From NCBI RefSeq assembly GCF_014901205.1, contig NZ_JACNMU010000004.1, positions 124,001 to 188,000 on the forward strand: a stretch of DNA of 64,000 nucleotides. Reading direction: 5' to 3'. Position 1 is the first letter of the stretch. Each line of letters begins with the position of its first letter. The notes beneath the pieces are model-generated. The model was not told where the DNA came from. It saw nothing but the letters and a program-made list of their open reading frames with translations, and made no database searches. Source of the DNA: Meridianimarinicoccus sp. MJW13 (GTDB lineage: Bacteria > Pseudomonadota > Alphaproteobacteria > Rhodobacterales > Rhodobacteraceae). This document shows positions 37,994-46,676 of the stretch, piece after piece. Both the position numbers and the translations under genes were made by a program.

Positions 37994-39016
37994 ATGACAC
38001 ACCTAACCAAGATCGCGGTGCTCGCGGCAGCCGGGGCAGTTCTTGCGGCACCGCTTGCGGCGCAGGATTACAGCTGGAAACCGGATCGCCCGATCAACAT
38101 CATCGTGCCGTGGTCAGCCGGCGGATCGACCGACCAGGTGACCCGCGTGGTCGCGCCCATTCTGGAAGAGGCGTTGGGAACCGAGATCGTGGTGGTCAAC
38201 CAGCCGGGCGCGTCGGGTTCGACCGGAACCAAGGCCGCGCTGGACGCGCCGCGCGACGGCTATACCTGGACCGCCAACGCCATTGCCAACAACGCCACCT
38301 ATTCGGTGACCGGGCTGATCGAGAATACCTCGATCAACGACTACGAGATCTACCTGCATGTGGCCAACGTGCCGCTGGTCAGTGTCAATGCCGATGCCCC
38401 GTACAAGGATTTCCCCGAACTGCTTGACGCCATGGCCAGCGGGTCGGTCACGGTGGGCACGGCCGGGGTGAACTCCTCGGGCGGCATGGCCCTTGCGGCG
38501 ATCAAGGAAAGCGCCGAGGGCGACCTGTCGGGCGCGCGCATGATTGCCTATGACGGTGGCAACCCTGCCGTCATCGCGGCAGCCAGCGGCGAAGTCGTGG
38601 CCACCACCCAGCTTGCGGTGGAGCAGACCGAGATGATCCGCGCCGGTCGCCTGCGCCCCCTGGCGGTTCTGTCCGACACCCCGCTGGTGGTGGAAGGTAT
38701 CGATCCGGTGCCGCCGATCACCCAGTTCATGCCCGATTTCGAAGTGGCCGCGGACTATTTCGGGGTCTTCATCCCGAAGGGTGCCCCGCAAGAGGTCTAT
38801 GACACCGTCAACCAGGTCTGGCAGGACAAGGTGATGACCAGCGAAGCCCTGCAAACCTATGCCACCGATCGCGGTGCGGTCTTTGCCCCCAGCTTCGGCA
38901 AGGAAGCCTTTGACCGGGCCATGCCGGTGGTGATCGCCGAGGCCTGCGCCCGCGTCACCCGTGGCGAGGCCGTTGTCGATCCCTCCGAGATCGGCATCAC
39001 CTGCCCCGCGGAATAA
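37994..39016 (+). CDS. TTT transporter binding protein (TctC/Bug family)
   Basis: Periplasmic binding protein of 340 residues with a signal peptide ending near LAAQDYSW. Bug-family marks include PINIIVPWSAGGSTDQ and NQPGASGSTGTKAAL. It captures a carboxylate-type solute for the TctAB permease. GGAGGAG lies 6 bases before the ATG at 37994. First gene of an operon with tctB, tctA, a TIM-barrel isomerase and an enolase-type enzyme. Confidence 0.92.
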   Translation: MTHLTKIAVLAAAGAVLAAPLAAQDYSWKPDRPINIIVPWSAGGSTDQVTRVVAPILEEALGTEIVVVNQPGASGSTGTKAALDAPRDGYTWTANAIANNATYSVTGLIENTSINDYEIYLHVANVPLVSVNADAPYKDFPELLDAMASGSVTVGTAGVNSSGGMALAAIKESAEGDLSGARMIAYDGGNPAVIAAASGEVVATTQLAVEQTEMIRAGRLRPLAVLSDTPLVVEGIDPVPPITQFMPDFEVAADYFGVFIPKGAPQEVYDTVNQVWQDKVMTSEALQTYATDRGAVFAPSFGKEAFDRAMPVVIAEACARVTRGEAVVDPSEIGITCPAE

Positions 39017-39026
39017 CCCGCTTTCT

Positions 39027-39054
39027 CCGGGCGGGGCCATATGGCGTCGCCCGG
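39027..39054 (+). terminator. Intercistronic stem-loop after the TTT binding protein
   Basis: CCGGGCG (39027-39033) pairs with CGCCCGG (39048-39054), 11 bases past the stop and before tctB. Probably sets binding-protein excess rather than full termination, as no U-tract follows. Confidence 0.45.
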
Positions 39055-39107
39055 ATCTGCAGGCTTTCCGGGGACGCCCTTCCCCTGACAAATAACAGGT
39101 GATTTCG

Positions 39108-39593
39108 ATGCGAATGGCCCAGGCGGACCGCCTTACGGCAGTCATCTTCCTTGTGCTTGGTCTGGCCCTGCTGGCGGGTGGCTACACGATGGACAGACTG
39201 GAAATCCGGAGAATCCACCCGGCCTCGATTCCGGGGCTTGTTCCGATGATCCTTGGCGTCCTGCTGTCGATCTGCGCGATCCTGCTGTACCGCTCCTCCT
39301 ATGCCAAGGCCGAACGCAACGAGGCTATGGTCTTCACGGGCGGGTCCTGGGCGCGACTGGCGACCACAGCCGTGATCTGCACCCTCTATGCGCTGGGGCT
39401 GGTGGGCTGGTTGCCGTATTTCTGGGCCACTTTCATCTTCACCCTGTGCTTTACATTGGCATTCTCCTTCCCCATCGGCGGCGCCCGCCGGGCGCAGGCC
39501 ATTTCGCTTGCGGCGGGGCTGGTGCTGGCGTTTGGTGTGGCGTTGGGATCGTCGCTGCTGTTTGAAAAGCTGTTCCTGGTGCGGTTGCCATGA
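39108..39593 (+). CDS. TTT transporter small permease (TctB family)
   Basis: A 161-residue protein with four hydrophobic segments typical of TctB. The ATG at 39108 is preferred; a GTG at 39099 and an ATG at 39114 are close alternatives. Its stop overlaps the tctA start (ATGA). Confidence 0.88.
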   Translation: MRMAQADRLTAVIFLVLGLALLAGGYTMDRLEIRRIHPASIPGLVPMILGVLLSICAILLYRSSYAKAERNEAMVFTGGSWARLATTAVICTLYALGLVGWLPYFWATFIFTLCFTLAFSFPIGGARRAQAISLAAGLVLAFGVALGSSLLFEKLFLVRLP

Positions 39594-41113
39594 GCGGACT
39601 GGGCGATCTGATGACCGGGTTGGGCACCCTGTTGACCCCCGGCATGCTGTTTCACGCGGCCTGGGCAACGCTTCTGGGCATCGTCGTGGGCTCGCTGCCC
39701 GGTCTGACGGCGACCATGGGCGTGGCCTTGATGACCACGCTGACCTATTCGCTGGACTCCACCTCTGCCATCTTCGTGCTGATCTGCATGTATGTCGGTG
39801 CGATCTACGGCGGCTCGCGCAGCGCCATCCTGCTGAACATTCCCGGCACCCCGGCCAGCGCGGCAACCTCGCTGGACGGCTATCCCTTGGCCAAGGCGGG
39901 CCGGGCGGGCTATGCCATGGGGCTGGCCACCGCGGGCTCGGCCCTTGGCACCGTGGCCGGGGTCGTCATGCTGGTGCTGATCGCGCCGCCTTTGGCCGAA
40001 GCCGCGCTGAACTTCGGCAGTTTCGAGTTTTTCTGGCTGGCGGTCTTCGGCATCCTGATCTCGGGCCAGCTGACCGCCGACACCACCCCGCTGAAAGGCT
40101 ATATTGCCGGGCTTCTGGGGCTGGCGGTAGCGATGATCGGCTCGGAAGGCATCCACGCGCATGTGCGGTTCAACCTGGGCCTGTCCGACCTGAACGCCGG
40201 CATCGCGCTGATCCCGGCCATGGTCGGTGCCTTCGGATTCGCCGAGGTGCTGACAGCCATGTGGAACCGCGCCGGAGAGATCGCCACCAAGAAGGATTCC
40301 AGCGACCGCACGATCCCCGAAATGGGCGATATCTGGCGTCACAAGTTCACCATCGCGCGCTCGGGCGTCATCGGCACAATCGTCGGCATCATCCCCGGTG
40401 TGGGCGAGGATATCGGCGCCTGGGCCAGCTATGCCACAGCCCGCAAGCTGTCGAAGGAAAAAGAGAAATTTGGTCATGGCAGCCACGAAGGGCTGATCGC
40501 GGCGGAAACCGGAAACTCGGCCGTGGTGCCCGGATCGTTGATCCCCGCCATCACGCTGGCGGTGCCGGGGTCCGCCAGTTCGGCGGTTCTGATCGCGGCG
40601 CTGTTCATCCATGGCATCCGGCCCGGACCGCTGATCATGATCGAGCAGCCGCAGTTCGTCGGCCTGATCAGCGCCATGGTTCTGATCGCGACGGTCTTCA
40701 TGGCCTTCTACGGGCTGACCCTGACCAAGGCCTTCGTGCAGGTGCTGCGGGTGCCCTACAGCCGGTTGATGCCGGTGGTCTTCGTGCTGTGCGTGATCGG
40801 CACCTTCGCCCTGAGCCAGCGCATGTTCGACATCTGGATCATGGTCGCCTTCGGCCTGATCGGCTTTGTCCTGCGGCAGATGAAATACCCGATGGCGCCG
40901 CTGGTGCTGGGGATCATCCTGGGCGATCTGCTGGACAAGAGCCTGCGGCGCGGCCTGACGCTCAGCGACGGCGAACTTGCCCCGTTCTTCACGCGGCCGG
41001 TGTCGGCGATCTTCGTGGCGCTGATCGTGGCCTCGATTGCCATGAATATCCCCGCGGTCCGCCGCCTGGCGCTGGCCCCCTTCCGCTGGATCGGAGCGCG
41101 GCTGAATGCTTGA
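39590..41113 (+). CDS. TTT transporter large permease (TctA family)
   Basis: A 507-residue membrane protein with eleven or twelve helices. The TctA repeats are visible as VVGSLPGLTATMGVAL near the N-terminus and GIIPGVGEDIGAWASY in the second half. Completes the tripartite importer with the two upstream genes. Overlaps the next gene by 8 bases. Confidence 0.93.
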   Translation: MSGLGDLMTGLGTLLTPGMLFHAAWATLLGIVVGSLPGLTATMGVALMTTLTYSLDSTSAIFVLICMYVGAIYGGSRSAILLNIPGTPASAATSLDGYPLAKAGRAGYAMGLATAGSALGTVAGVVMLVLIAPPLAEAALNFGSFEFFWLAVFGILISGQLTADTTPLKGYIAGLLGLAVAMIGSEGIHAHVRFNLGLSDLNAGIALIPAMVGAFGFAEVLTAMWNRAGEIATKKDSSDRTIPEMGDIWRHKFTIARSGVIGTIVGIIPGVGEDIGAWASYATARKLSKEKEKFGHGSHEGLIAAETGNSAVVPGSLIPAITLAVPGSASSAVLIAALFIHGIRPGPLIMIEQPQFVGLISAMVLIATVFMAFYGLTLTKAFVQVLRVPYSRLMPVVFVLCVIGTFALSQRMFDIWIMVAFGLIGFVLRQMKYPMAPLVLGIILGDLLDKSLRRGLTLSDGELAPFFTRPVSAIFVALIVASIAMNIPAVRRLALAPFRWIGARLNA

Positions 41114-41936
41114 TTTCACCCTGTGCAACGAACTGCTGGCGGGCGAGGGCAAGTCGCTGGGCGAACAGGCGCATATCGCCGCAAAGCTGGGCTATTGCGG
41201 GCTGGAACTGGACCCGGCGACGCTGGGCGCGGCCCCTCATGCCCTGACAGATGCACGCATTGCGCAGATCCGGGGTGAGATCGCGGCGGAAGGCGTGCGC
41301 GTCACCGGGTTGCACTGGCTGCTCAGCAGCTACGCCGATGTCTCGATTACCGATCCCGCCGGGCAGGCGCGGGCGCGTGACATCCTGATGGGGATGGTCG
41401 ACCTGTGCGCGGGGCTCGGCGGCACGGTGCTGGTCCATGGCTCGCCCAAGCAACGACTTCGGCCCGAGGGGCTGGACGATGCCGCGCTGCTCTCGCAACT
41501 TGCCGAATTCTTCGCCCCCATCGCCGCCGCGGCCGAGCGCCGGGGCGTGACCTATTGCATCGAACCGCTGTCGCGGGCCGAGGATCGGACGCTCAACACC
41601 GTGGGGCAGGGGGTGGACCTTGTCTGCGCCATCGGCAGCCCCGCCTTCCGCACCATGATCGACATCAGCGCCGCCGGCCAGACCGAAGCCCCGGTGGCCG
41701 ATCTGATCCGGCACTGGGTGCCGGGCGGCATGATTGGCCATATCCACGCCAATGACACCAATCGCGGCGCGCCGGGCATGGGCGACGATCCGTTCCCCCA
41801 GATCGTCGCCGCCCTTGTCGAGACCGGCTGGAACAGGCCCATCGGGGTCGAACCCTTCCGCACCCTGATCGACGCCAGCGTGACCGCCGCGACCGGCATC
41901 GCCACCCTGAAAGCCTGTGAAAGGGCCGCCGCATGA
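41106..41936 (+). CDS. TIM-barrel sugar isomerase/epimerase-like protein A
   Basis: A 276-residue member of the xylose-isomerase-like/AP endonuclease 2 family (IolE/IolI/hydroxypyruvate isomerase relatives). Metal-site-type residues appear in YCIEPLSR, TMIDISAAG, IGHIHANDTN and IGVEPFR. Such proteins isomerise or epimerise keto-sugars or sugar acids, or dehydrate them. Translationally coupled to tctA and to the enolase-type gene after it. The substrate is not known. Confidence 0.82.
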   Translation: MLDFTLCNELLAGEGKSLGEQAHIAAKLGYCGLELDPATLGAAPHALTDARIAQIRGEIAAEGVRVTGLHWLLSSYADVSITDPAGQARARDILMGMVDLCAGLGGTVLVHGSPKQRLRPEGLDDAALLSQLAEFFAPIAAAAERRGVTYCIEPLSRAEDRTLNTVGQGVDLVCAIGSPAFRTMIDISAAGQTEAPVADLIRHWVPGGMIGHIHANDTNRGAPGMGDDPFPQIVAALVETGWNRPIGVEPFRTLIDASVTAATGIATLKACERAAA

Positions 41937-43252
41937 CCCAACTTGCGATCCTCTCGGCCTCGTGGTCCGAACGCCCGGTGGCGATGCGCCTGCCGTTCCA
42001 GTTCGGCAGCACCGAAGTGCGCGAAACCGCCGAAGCCTATTGTCGGGTCGAGATCGAGGTGAACGGCACCCGCGCGACCGGGCGGTCGGCGCAACTGATG
42101 GTGCCGCGCTGGTTCAACAAGCGCGCGGACCTCAGCAACGCCGACACCATCGATGAATTGCGCAGGGTCGTGGCGGCGGCGGTGGCGGCAGCCCCGGGGC
42201 AGGGCGGGACGGCCCTGACGGTGACGCGCAGCCTGCGGGCCGAGGTCGCCCGCGCCCTGCCGGACACGCCGCCCCTTGCCCTTGGCTTTGGCCCGTCGCT
42301 GGTCGAGATGGCGGTGATCGACGCGCTGTGCCGGGCGCTGGGTCTGCCGTTCTGGCAGGCGGCGCGCGACGATGCCTTCGGCCTGGCCCAGGGCTGCCCC
42401 CCGGATCTGACCGTCGATCAACTCCGCCGGTCACTGTCCGCGATCACCGCCCCAACGACCCTTGTTCTGCGCCACACCATCGGCTTTGATGCCCCGCTGC
42501 GGCAGTCAGAAAAGGCACAGGATGCGCCCGAGGATGGCCTGCCGGTGTCGCTGGACGAGGTGATTTCCCAGACCGGCATCGCGGCCTTCAAGATCAAGCT
42601 GAAAGGCGATCCCGAGGCGGACCAGCGCCGGTTGCGCGACATCGCGGCGCTTCTGGATCAGGGCGGCGACTATGCCGTGACGCTGGACGCCAACGAGCAA
42701 TACACGCCCGACAACTTCAGCCGCCTGCTGGGCAGCATGGCCCGCGATGCGGCGCTGGAGCGGTTCCTTGGCACCGTGCGGTTCGTCGAACAGCCCTTCG
42801 CGCGCGAGATTGCCCTGAGCGAACCGGTTGCTGCGCCGCTGCCCCTGATCATCGATGAAAGCGACGATAGTGAGGATGCCTTTGCCCGCGCGCTGGAACT
42901 GGGCTGGTCCGGCACGTCGATCAAAAGCTGCAAGGGGATGTTGCGCGCCCTGTTGAACAAGGCCCGCGCCGAGGCGGCAGGGGCGGTTCTGTCGGGCGAG
43001 GATCTGACCTGTCAGCCGGGCATCTGCTGGTTGCAGGATGCGGCGATGATGTCGGCTTGCGGGGTTGTGGACGTCGAACGCAACGGCCACCACTTTGCCG
43101 GCGGCTTGCAGGGTGCGCCAGACGCGGAACGCGCAATGCTGCTGCACCGCCACGACGATATTCTGACCGACACCTCCGGCGGCGTCGCCCTGCGTATCGT
43201 GGGGGGTAAAGTGGCGATCGGGTCACTGGGTCAGCCCGGTTTCGGCTGGTAG
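41933..43252 (+). CDS. Enolase-superfamily (MR/MLE-like) enzyme, substrate unknown
   Basis: A 439-residue protein, longer than the usual 360-380. The core has KxK in FKIKLKGD, metal ligands in TLDANEQY, RFVEQPF and IIDESDD, and a second Lys in SIKSCKG, the layout of the muconate-lactonizing subgroup. The extra length is mostly N-terminal and in an insertion around residues 175-200. Likely a dehydratase, racemase or cycloisomerase of a carboxylate sugar. ATGA overlap with the isomerase gene. I do not recognise a characterised homologue. Confidence 0.75.
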   Translation: MTQLAILSASWSERPVAMRLPFQFGSTEVRETAEAYCRVEIEVNGTRATGRSAQLMVPRWFNKRADLSNADTIDELRRVVAAAVAAAPGQGGTALTVTRSLRAEVARALPDTPPLALGFGPSLVEMAVIDALCRALGLPFWQAARDDAFGLAQGCPPDLTVDQLRRSLSAITAPTTLVLRHTIGFDAPLRQSEKAQDAPEDGLPVSLDEVISQTGIAAFKIKLKGDPEADQRRLRDIAALLDQGGDYAVTLDANEQYTPDNFSRLLGSMARDAALERFLGTVRFVEQPFAREIALSEPVAAPLPLIIDESDDSEDAFARALELGWSGTSIKSCKGMLRALLNKARAEAAGAVLSGEDLTCQPGICWLQDAAMMSACGVVDVERNGHHFAGGLQGAPDAERAMLLHRHDDILTDTSGGVALRIVGGKVAIGSLGQPGFGW

Positions 43253-43315
43253 GGTGCACAAGTCAGCGCGCCGGGGTACAGAGAGGATTGTCCTGACAGA
43301 CGACGGCGAGGGTAT

Positions 43316-43978
43316 ATGGCCAAGCGAGTTTCTCCGATCCGCAAGGATCGCAAGCGCAACCCCGAATTGACCCGGGCCGCCATCCTGCATGCCGCGCTGG
43401 AGGAATTCAGCGAGGTCGGCCATTCCGGCGCGCGCGTCGATCGGATCGCCGAACGCGCCGGGGTCAGCAAGCCGATGATCTACGACTATTTCGGCGACAA
43501 GAACGCGGTCTATGCCGCCGCCTTGCGTGAAGCCTATATCCAGATCCGGCAAGGCGAGATGACGCTGGAGCTGGACACGCTCGACCCCGAAGAGGCGATC
43601 CGCGCGCTGGTGCATTTCACCATGAACCACTTCTGGAACAACCCGTGGTTCATCCGGATGCTGAACACCGAGAACCTGATGGGCGGCGAGACCATTCGCG
43701 GTCTGGATGACCTGGCCGAGATTCAGTCGGTCCTGTTGCGCCGCGTCGAGGAGATACTGAAACGCGGGCAGGAGAACGGCATGTTCCACCGCGCCATTCC
43801 GCCGGTCGATCTGTATATTTTCATCGCCTCGGTCTGCTGGTTTCCAATTTCGAACATGCACACGCTGACGGTGGTGTTCCGCGCGCCCATCGGCGAGGCC
43901 TGGCTGAAACGCCATGCGGATCAAGCCGCCGACATGATCCTGGGCTATCTGAAAACCGCCGTGCCCCCTGCGGTTTAA
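43316..43978 (+). CDS. TetR family regulator
   Basis: A 220-residue regulator with an N-terminal helix-turn-helix (about 22-68, SKPMIYDYFGDKNAVYAAAL as recognition region) and a helical ligand domain with a TetR_C-type helix (FTMNHFWNNPWFIRML). It lies between two operons that share a palindromic operator, and is its most likely reader. No copy of the operator is seen in its own 63-base upstream gap, so it may not autoregulate, or may be read from the enolase-type gene. Confidence 0.88.
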   Translation: MAKRVSPIRKDRKRNPELTRAAILHAALEEFSEVGHSGARVDRIAERAGVSKPMIYDYFGDKNAVYAAALREAYIQIRQGEMTLELDTLDPEEAIRALVHFTMNHFWNNPWFIRMLNTENLMGGETIRGLDDLAEIQSVLLRRVEEILKRGQENGMFHRAIPPVDLYIFIASVCWFPISNMHTLTVVFRAPIGEAWLKRHADQAADMILGYLKTAVPPAV

Positions 43979-44143
43979 CGCAGGCCGTGCACTTTCTGCC
44001 CAATCGTCAACCCCGCGTGTTGTTCGCGCGCGGGGCAGAGCTGCGTGTGTGTACACGGACCGATTTGCGCCATCGTCACAGCCCCCTGAACCCCTTGAAA
44101 CAACGCAGCCGAAGTCATTCTGACTTGACTTGGATTCATTAAC

Positions 44144-44157
44144 CTACTAGTTGGTAG
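44144..44157. promoter_or_regulatory. TetR-type operator, copy 2
   Basis: CTACTAGTTGGTAG, one arm base off a perfect palindrome. It starts 14 bases after a TTGACT -35-like element, so it covers the -10 region of the probable promoter. Confidence 0.7.
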
Positions 44158-44165
44158 TTTAAGGG

Positions 44166-44179
44166 CTACCGAGTGGTAG
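44166..44179. promoter_or_regulatory. TetR-type operator, copy 3
   Basis: CTACCGAGTGGTAG, exactly 22 bases downstream of copy 2, about two helical turns, so both dimers would sit on the same DNA face. Confidence 0.7.
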
Positions 44180-44194
44180 ATTGGAGGAGATTGC

Positions 44195-44281
44195 ATGACG
44201 GACATCGCATTTTCGGGCGGGGGCCTCCCCACCCTGACCTCTGGTCCTGCCGAAGCCCACAGGCCGCTTGCGCGCCGATAG
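44195..44281 (+). CDS. Possible 28-residue leader peptide
   Basis: ATG at 44195 follows GGAGGAGA by 4 bases and opens a frame (MTDIAFSGGG...) that ends at TAG. It starts just after the operators and ends 75 bases before the oxidoreductase ATG. It has no recognisable motif. It could be a translated leader, a degraded gene start, or chance. Confidence 0.3.
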   Translation: MTDIAFSGGGLPTLTSGPAEAHRPLARR

Positions 44282-44356
44282 GACAGCACCACAATCCGCA
44301 CCAGGCTGGCAAGCCGGTGCCGAGACACGAATTCCAAAGCGAAGGATGGAAACGAC

Positions 44357-45508
44357 ATGACCACACAACGTATCGGCATCATCATGCATGGCGTCACCGG
44401 CCGGATGGGGATGAACCAGCACCTGATCCGCTCGGTTCTGGCGATCCGCGATCAAGGTGGCGTGCGCCTGAAGAACGGGGATCTGCTGGTTCCGGACGTG
44501 ATCATTGTCGGCCGCAACGAGAAGAAGATTGCCGAGCTTGCGAAAAAGCACGGGGTCACGCGGTATACCACCGATATCGACGCGGCGCTGGCCAATCCCG
44601 ATGACACCATCTTTTTCGATGCCGCCAGCACCCAGATGCGCCCCGGACTGCTGCGCAAGGCCATCGACGCCGGCAAACATGTCTATTCCGAAAAGCCGGT
44701 CTCGGAAGGTCTGGACGAAGCCATTGCCATCGCCAAGCACGCCAAGGCCAAAGGCGTCAAGAACGGCATCGTGCATGACAAGCTGGACCTGCCCGGCCTC
44801 GCCAAGCTCAAGCGCCTACGCGACAGCGGGTTTTTCGGCAAGATCCTCAGCGTGCGCGGCGAATTCGGCTACTGGGTCTTCGAAGGCGACTGGATGGAAG
44901 CACAGCGTCCGTCGTGGAACTATCGCAAGCAGGACGGCGGCGGCATGGTGTCCGACATGCTGTGCCACTGGCGCTATGTGCTCGACAACGTTGTCGCGCC
45001 GGTCAAGGCCGTGTCCTGCAATGCCGTCACCCATATCCCCGAACGTTGGGACGAAAACGGCGAACGCTATGACGCCACCGCAGATGACGCCGCCTATGCC
45101 ACGTTCGAGCTGGAAGGCGACATCATCGCCCATATCAACAGCTCGTGGTGCACCCGTGTCCGTCGCGACGATCTGGTGACCTTCCACATCGACGGCACCC
45201 ACGGCAGTGCGGTGGCCGGTCTGCACACCTGCTATTCGCAGGCGCGGGTCAACACGCCCAAGCCGGTCTGGAACCCCGACCAGAAGCAGACCATGAACTT
45301 TTTTGAAGACTGGGTCGAAGTGCCCGACAACAAGGTGTTCGACAACGGCTTCAAGGTGCAATGGGAACAGTTCCTGCTGCACGTGGTCGAAGACGCGCCG
45401 TGGTCCTATACTCTGGTCGAAGGCGCCAAGGGCGTGCAACTGGCCGAGCTGGGTTACAAGAGCTCGCAGGAACGCCGCTGGCTGGACGTGCCGGCTCTGG
45501 ATATCTGA
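44357..45508 (+). CDS. Gfo/Idh/MocA family oxidoreductase
   Basis: A 383-residue NAD(P)-dependent dehydrogenase with the family EKP motif (YSEKPVSEG) and the catalytic Asp/His in GGGMVSDMLCHWRYV. The N-terminal Rossmann segment is IGIIMHGVTGRMG. Members oxidise or reduce hydroxyls of sugars, cyclitols and sugar acids. First gene of an operon with DUF993 and a TIM-barrel isomerase, behind two TetR operators. The substrate is unknown. Confidence 0.88.
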   Translation: MTTQRIGIIMHGVTGRMGMNQHLIRSVLAIRDQGGVRLKNGDLLVPDVIIVGRNEKKIAELAKKHGVTRYTTDIDAALANPDDTIFFDAASTQMRPGLLRKAIDAGKHVYSEKPVSEGLDEAIAIAKHAKAKGVKNGIVHDKLDLPGLAKLKRLRDSGFFGKILSVRGEFGYWVFEGDWMEAQRPSWNYRKQDGGGMVSDMLCHWRYVLDNVVAPVKAVSCNAVTHIPERWDENGERYDATADDAAYATFELEGDIIAHINSSWCTRVRRDDLVTFHIDGTHGSAVAGLHTCYSQARVNTPKPVWNPDQKQTMNFFEDWVEVPDNKVFDNGFKVQWEQFLLHVVEDAPWSYTLVEGAKGVQLAELGYKSSQERRWLDVPALDI

Positions 45509-45521
45509 GGGGGGCTGACAC

Positions 45522-46676
45522 ATGGCAAACCTGATCCTTCCCACGGCAGGCGGCGGCACCGATACGGTGACACTTTCTGCCGGACCGGTGCCCGCGCCGG
45601 GCGGCAACTGGACCCGTACTGCCTATGCCGCCGCGCATGTGGTGGCCGATCCGTTGGCCGATCTGGACCCGGGCGAGGGCGTCTCGGTCGACTGGGACCG
45701 CACCCTGGCCTTCCGCCATCACCTGTGGTCGCTGGGCCTGGGCGTGGCCGAGGCAATGGACACCGCGCAGCGCGGCATGGGGCTTGACTGGCCGACCTCG
45801 CTGGACCTGATCCGCCGCAGCATGGAGGTCGCGCCCGATGGCGCGCTGATTGCCAGTGGCGCCGGCACCGATCATCTGGTCCCCGGCCCGGATGTGACCA
45901 TCGACGATGTGATCGCGGCCTATGAAATGCAGTGCGAAGCGGTCGAAGCCACCGGCAGCCGCGTCATCCTGATGGCCAGCCGCGCGCTGGTGAAAGCCGC
46001 GAAATCGCCCGACGATTATGCCCGCGTCTATGGCCGTGTCCTGTCGGGGCTGAAGCAACCGGCGATCCTGCACTGGCTGGGCGAGATGTTCGACCCGGCC
46101 CTGGCCGGATACTGGGGCGATGCCGATCACATGGCGGCGATGGACACCTGCCTGTCGGTGATCGCCGACAACGCCGACAAGGTGGATGGCATCAAGATCT
46201 CGCTGCTGTCGGCGGAAAAGGAAATCGCCATGCGCCGCCGCCTGCCCGAAGGCGTGGTCATGTATACCGGCGACGACTTCAACTATCCCGATCTGATCGA
46301 GGGCGACGACCAGGGCTTTTCCCATGCCCTGCTGGGCATCTTCGATCCCATCGCCGGGGCGGCCTGCCGGGCGCTGACCTCGCTGGCCGAGGGCGACCGC
46401 GCCGCCTATCGCGCCGCCTTCGATCCGACGGTGCCGCTCAGCCGCCATATTTTCAAGGCGCCGACGCGGTTCTACAAGACCGGTGTGGTATTTCTGGCCT
46501 ATCTGATGGGCCATCAGGACCACTTCACCATGGTCGCCGGGCAGGAAAGCGCCCGCTCGACCCTGCATCTGGCAGAAGCCATCCGGCTGGCCAATGCCGC
46601 GCAGCTATTCACCGATCCTGAAGAGGTTGCGCGACGCGCCAAGCCGGTGTTCCAGGCGCGGGGGGTGTCGGTATGA
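45522..46676 (+). CDS. DUF993 family, DHDPS-like aldolase-fold protein
   Basis: A 384-residue protein of the DUF993 group, which is distantly related to dihydrodipicolinate synthase. A possible Schiff-base Lys lies in VDGIKISLLS, near the position used by class I aldolases, with a TGDDFNYPDL segment after it. In other genomes the family travels with Gfo/Idh oxidoreductases and sugar isomerases, as here, suggesting a retro-aldol or dehydration step. Starts 13 bases after the oxidoreductase and overlaps the next gene by 4. Confidence 0.8.
   Translation: MANLILPTAGGGTDTVTLSAGPVPAPGGNWTRTAYAAAHVVADPLADLDPGEGVSVDWDRTLAFRHHLWSLGLGVAEAMDTAQRGMGLDWPTSLDLIRRSMEVAPDGALIASGAGTDHLVPGPDVTIDDVIAAYEMQCEAVEATGSRVILMASRALVKAAKSPDDYARVYGRVLSGLKQPAILHWLGEMFDPALAGYWGDADHMAAMDTCLSVIADNADKVDGIKISLLSAEKEIAMRRRLPEGVVMYTGDDFNYPDLIEGDDQGFSHALLGIFDPIAGAACRALTSLAEGDRAAYRAAFDPTVPLSRHIFKAPTRFYKTGVVFLAYLMGHQDHFTMVAGQESARSTLHLAEAIRLANAAQLFTDPEEVARRAKPVFQARGVSV

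Larger units (their letters stand above)
43979..44356. other. Intergenic region before the oxidoreductase operon, 378 bases
   Basis: Contains a weak GC-rich stem at 44011-44035 (CCCCGCG / CGCGGGG, no U-tract) that may end tetR, a possible -35 TTGACT at 44125-44130, two operator copies at 44144-44157 and 44166-44179, and a 28-codon reading frame with a strong ribosome site at 44195-44281. About 75 bases separate this from the oxidoreductase start. Confidence 0.6.

Noticed and set aside
44125-44138. TTGACTTGGATTCA as a further FNR box
   Set aside because: The right half does not match RTYAA; it is better read as a -35 element in front of the TetR operators.
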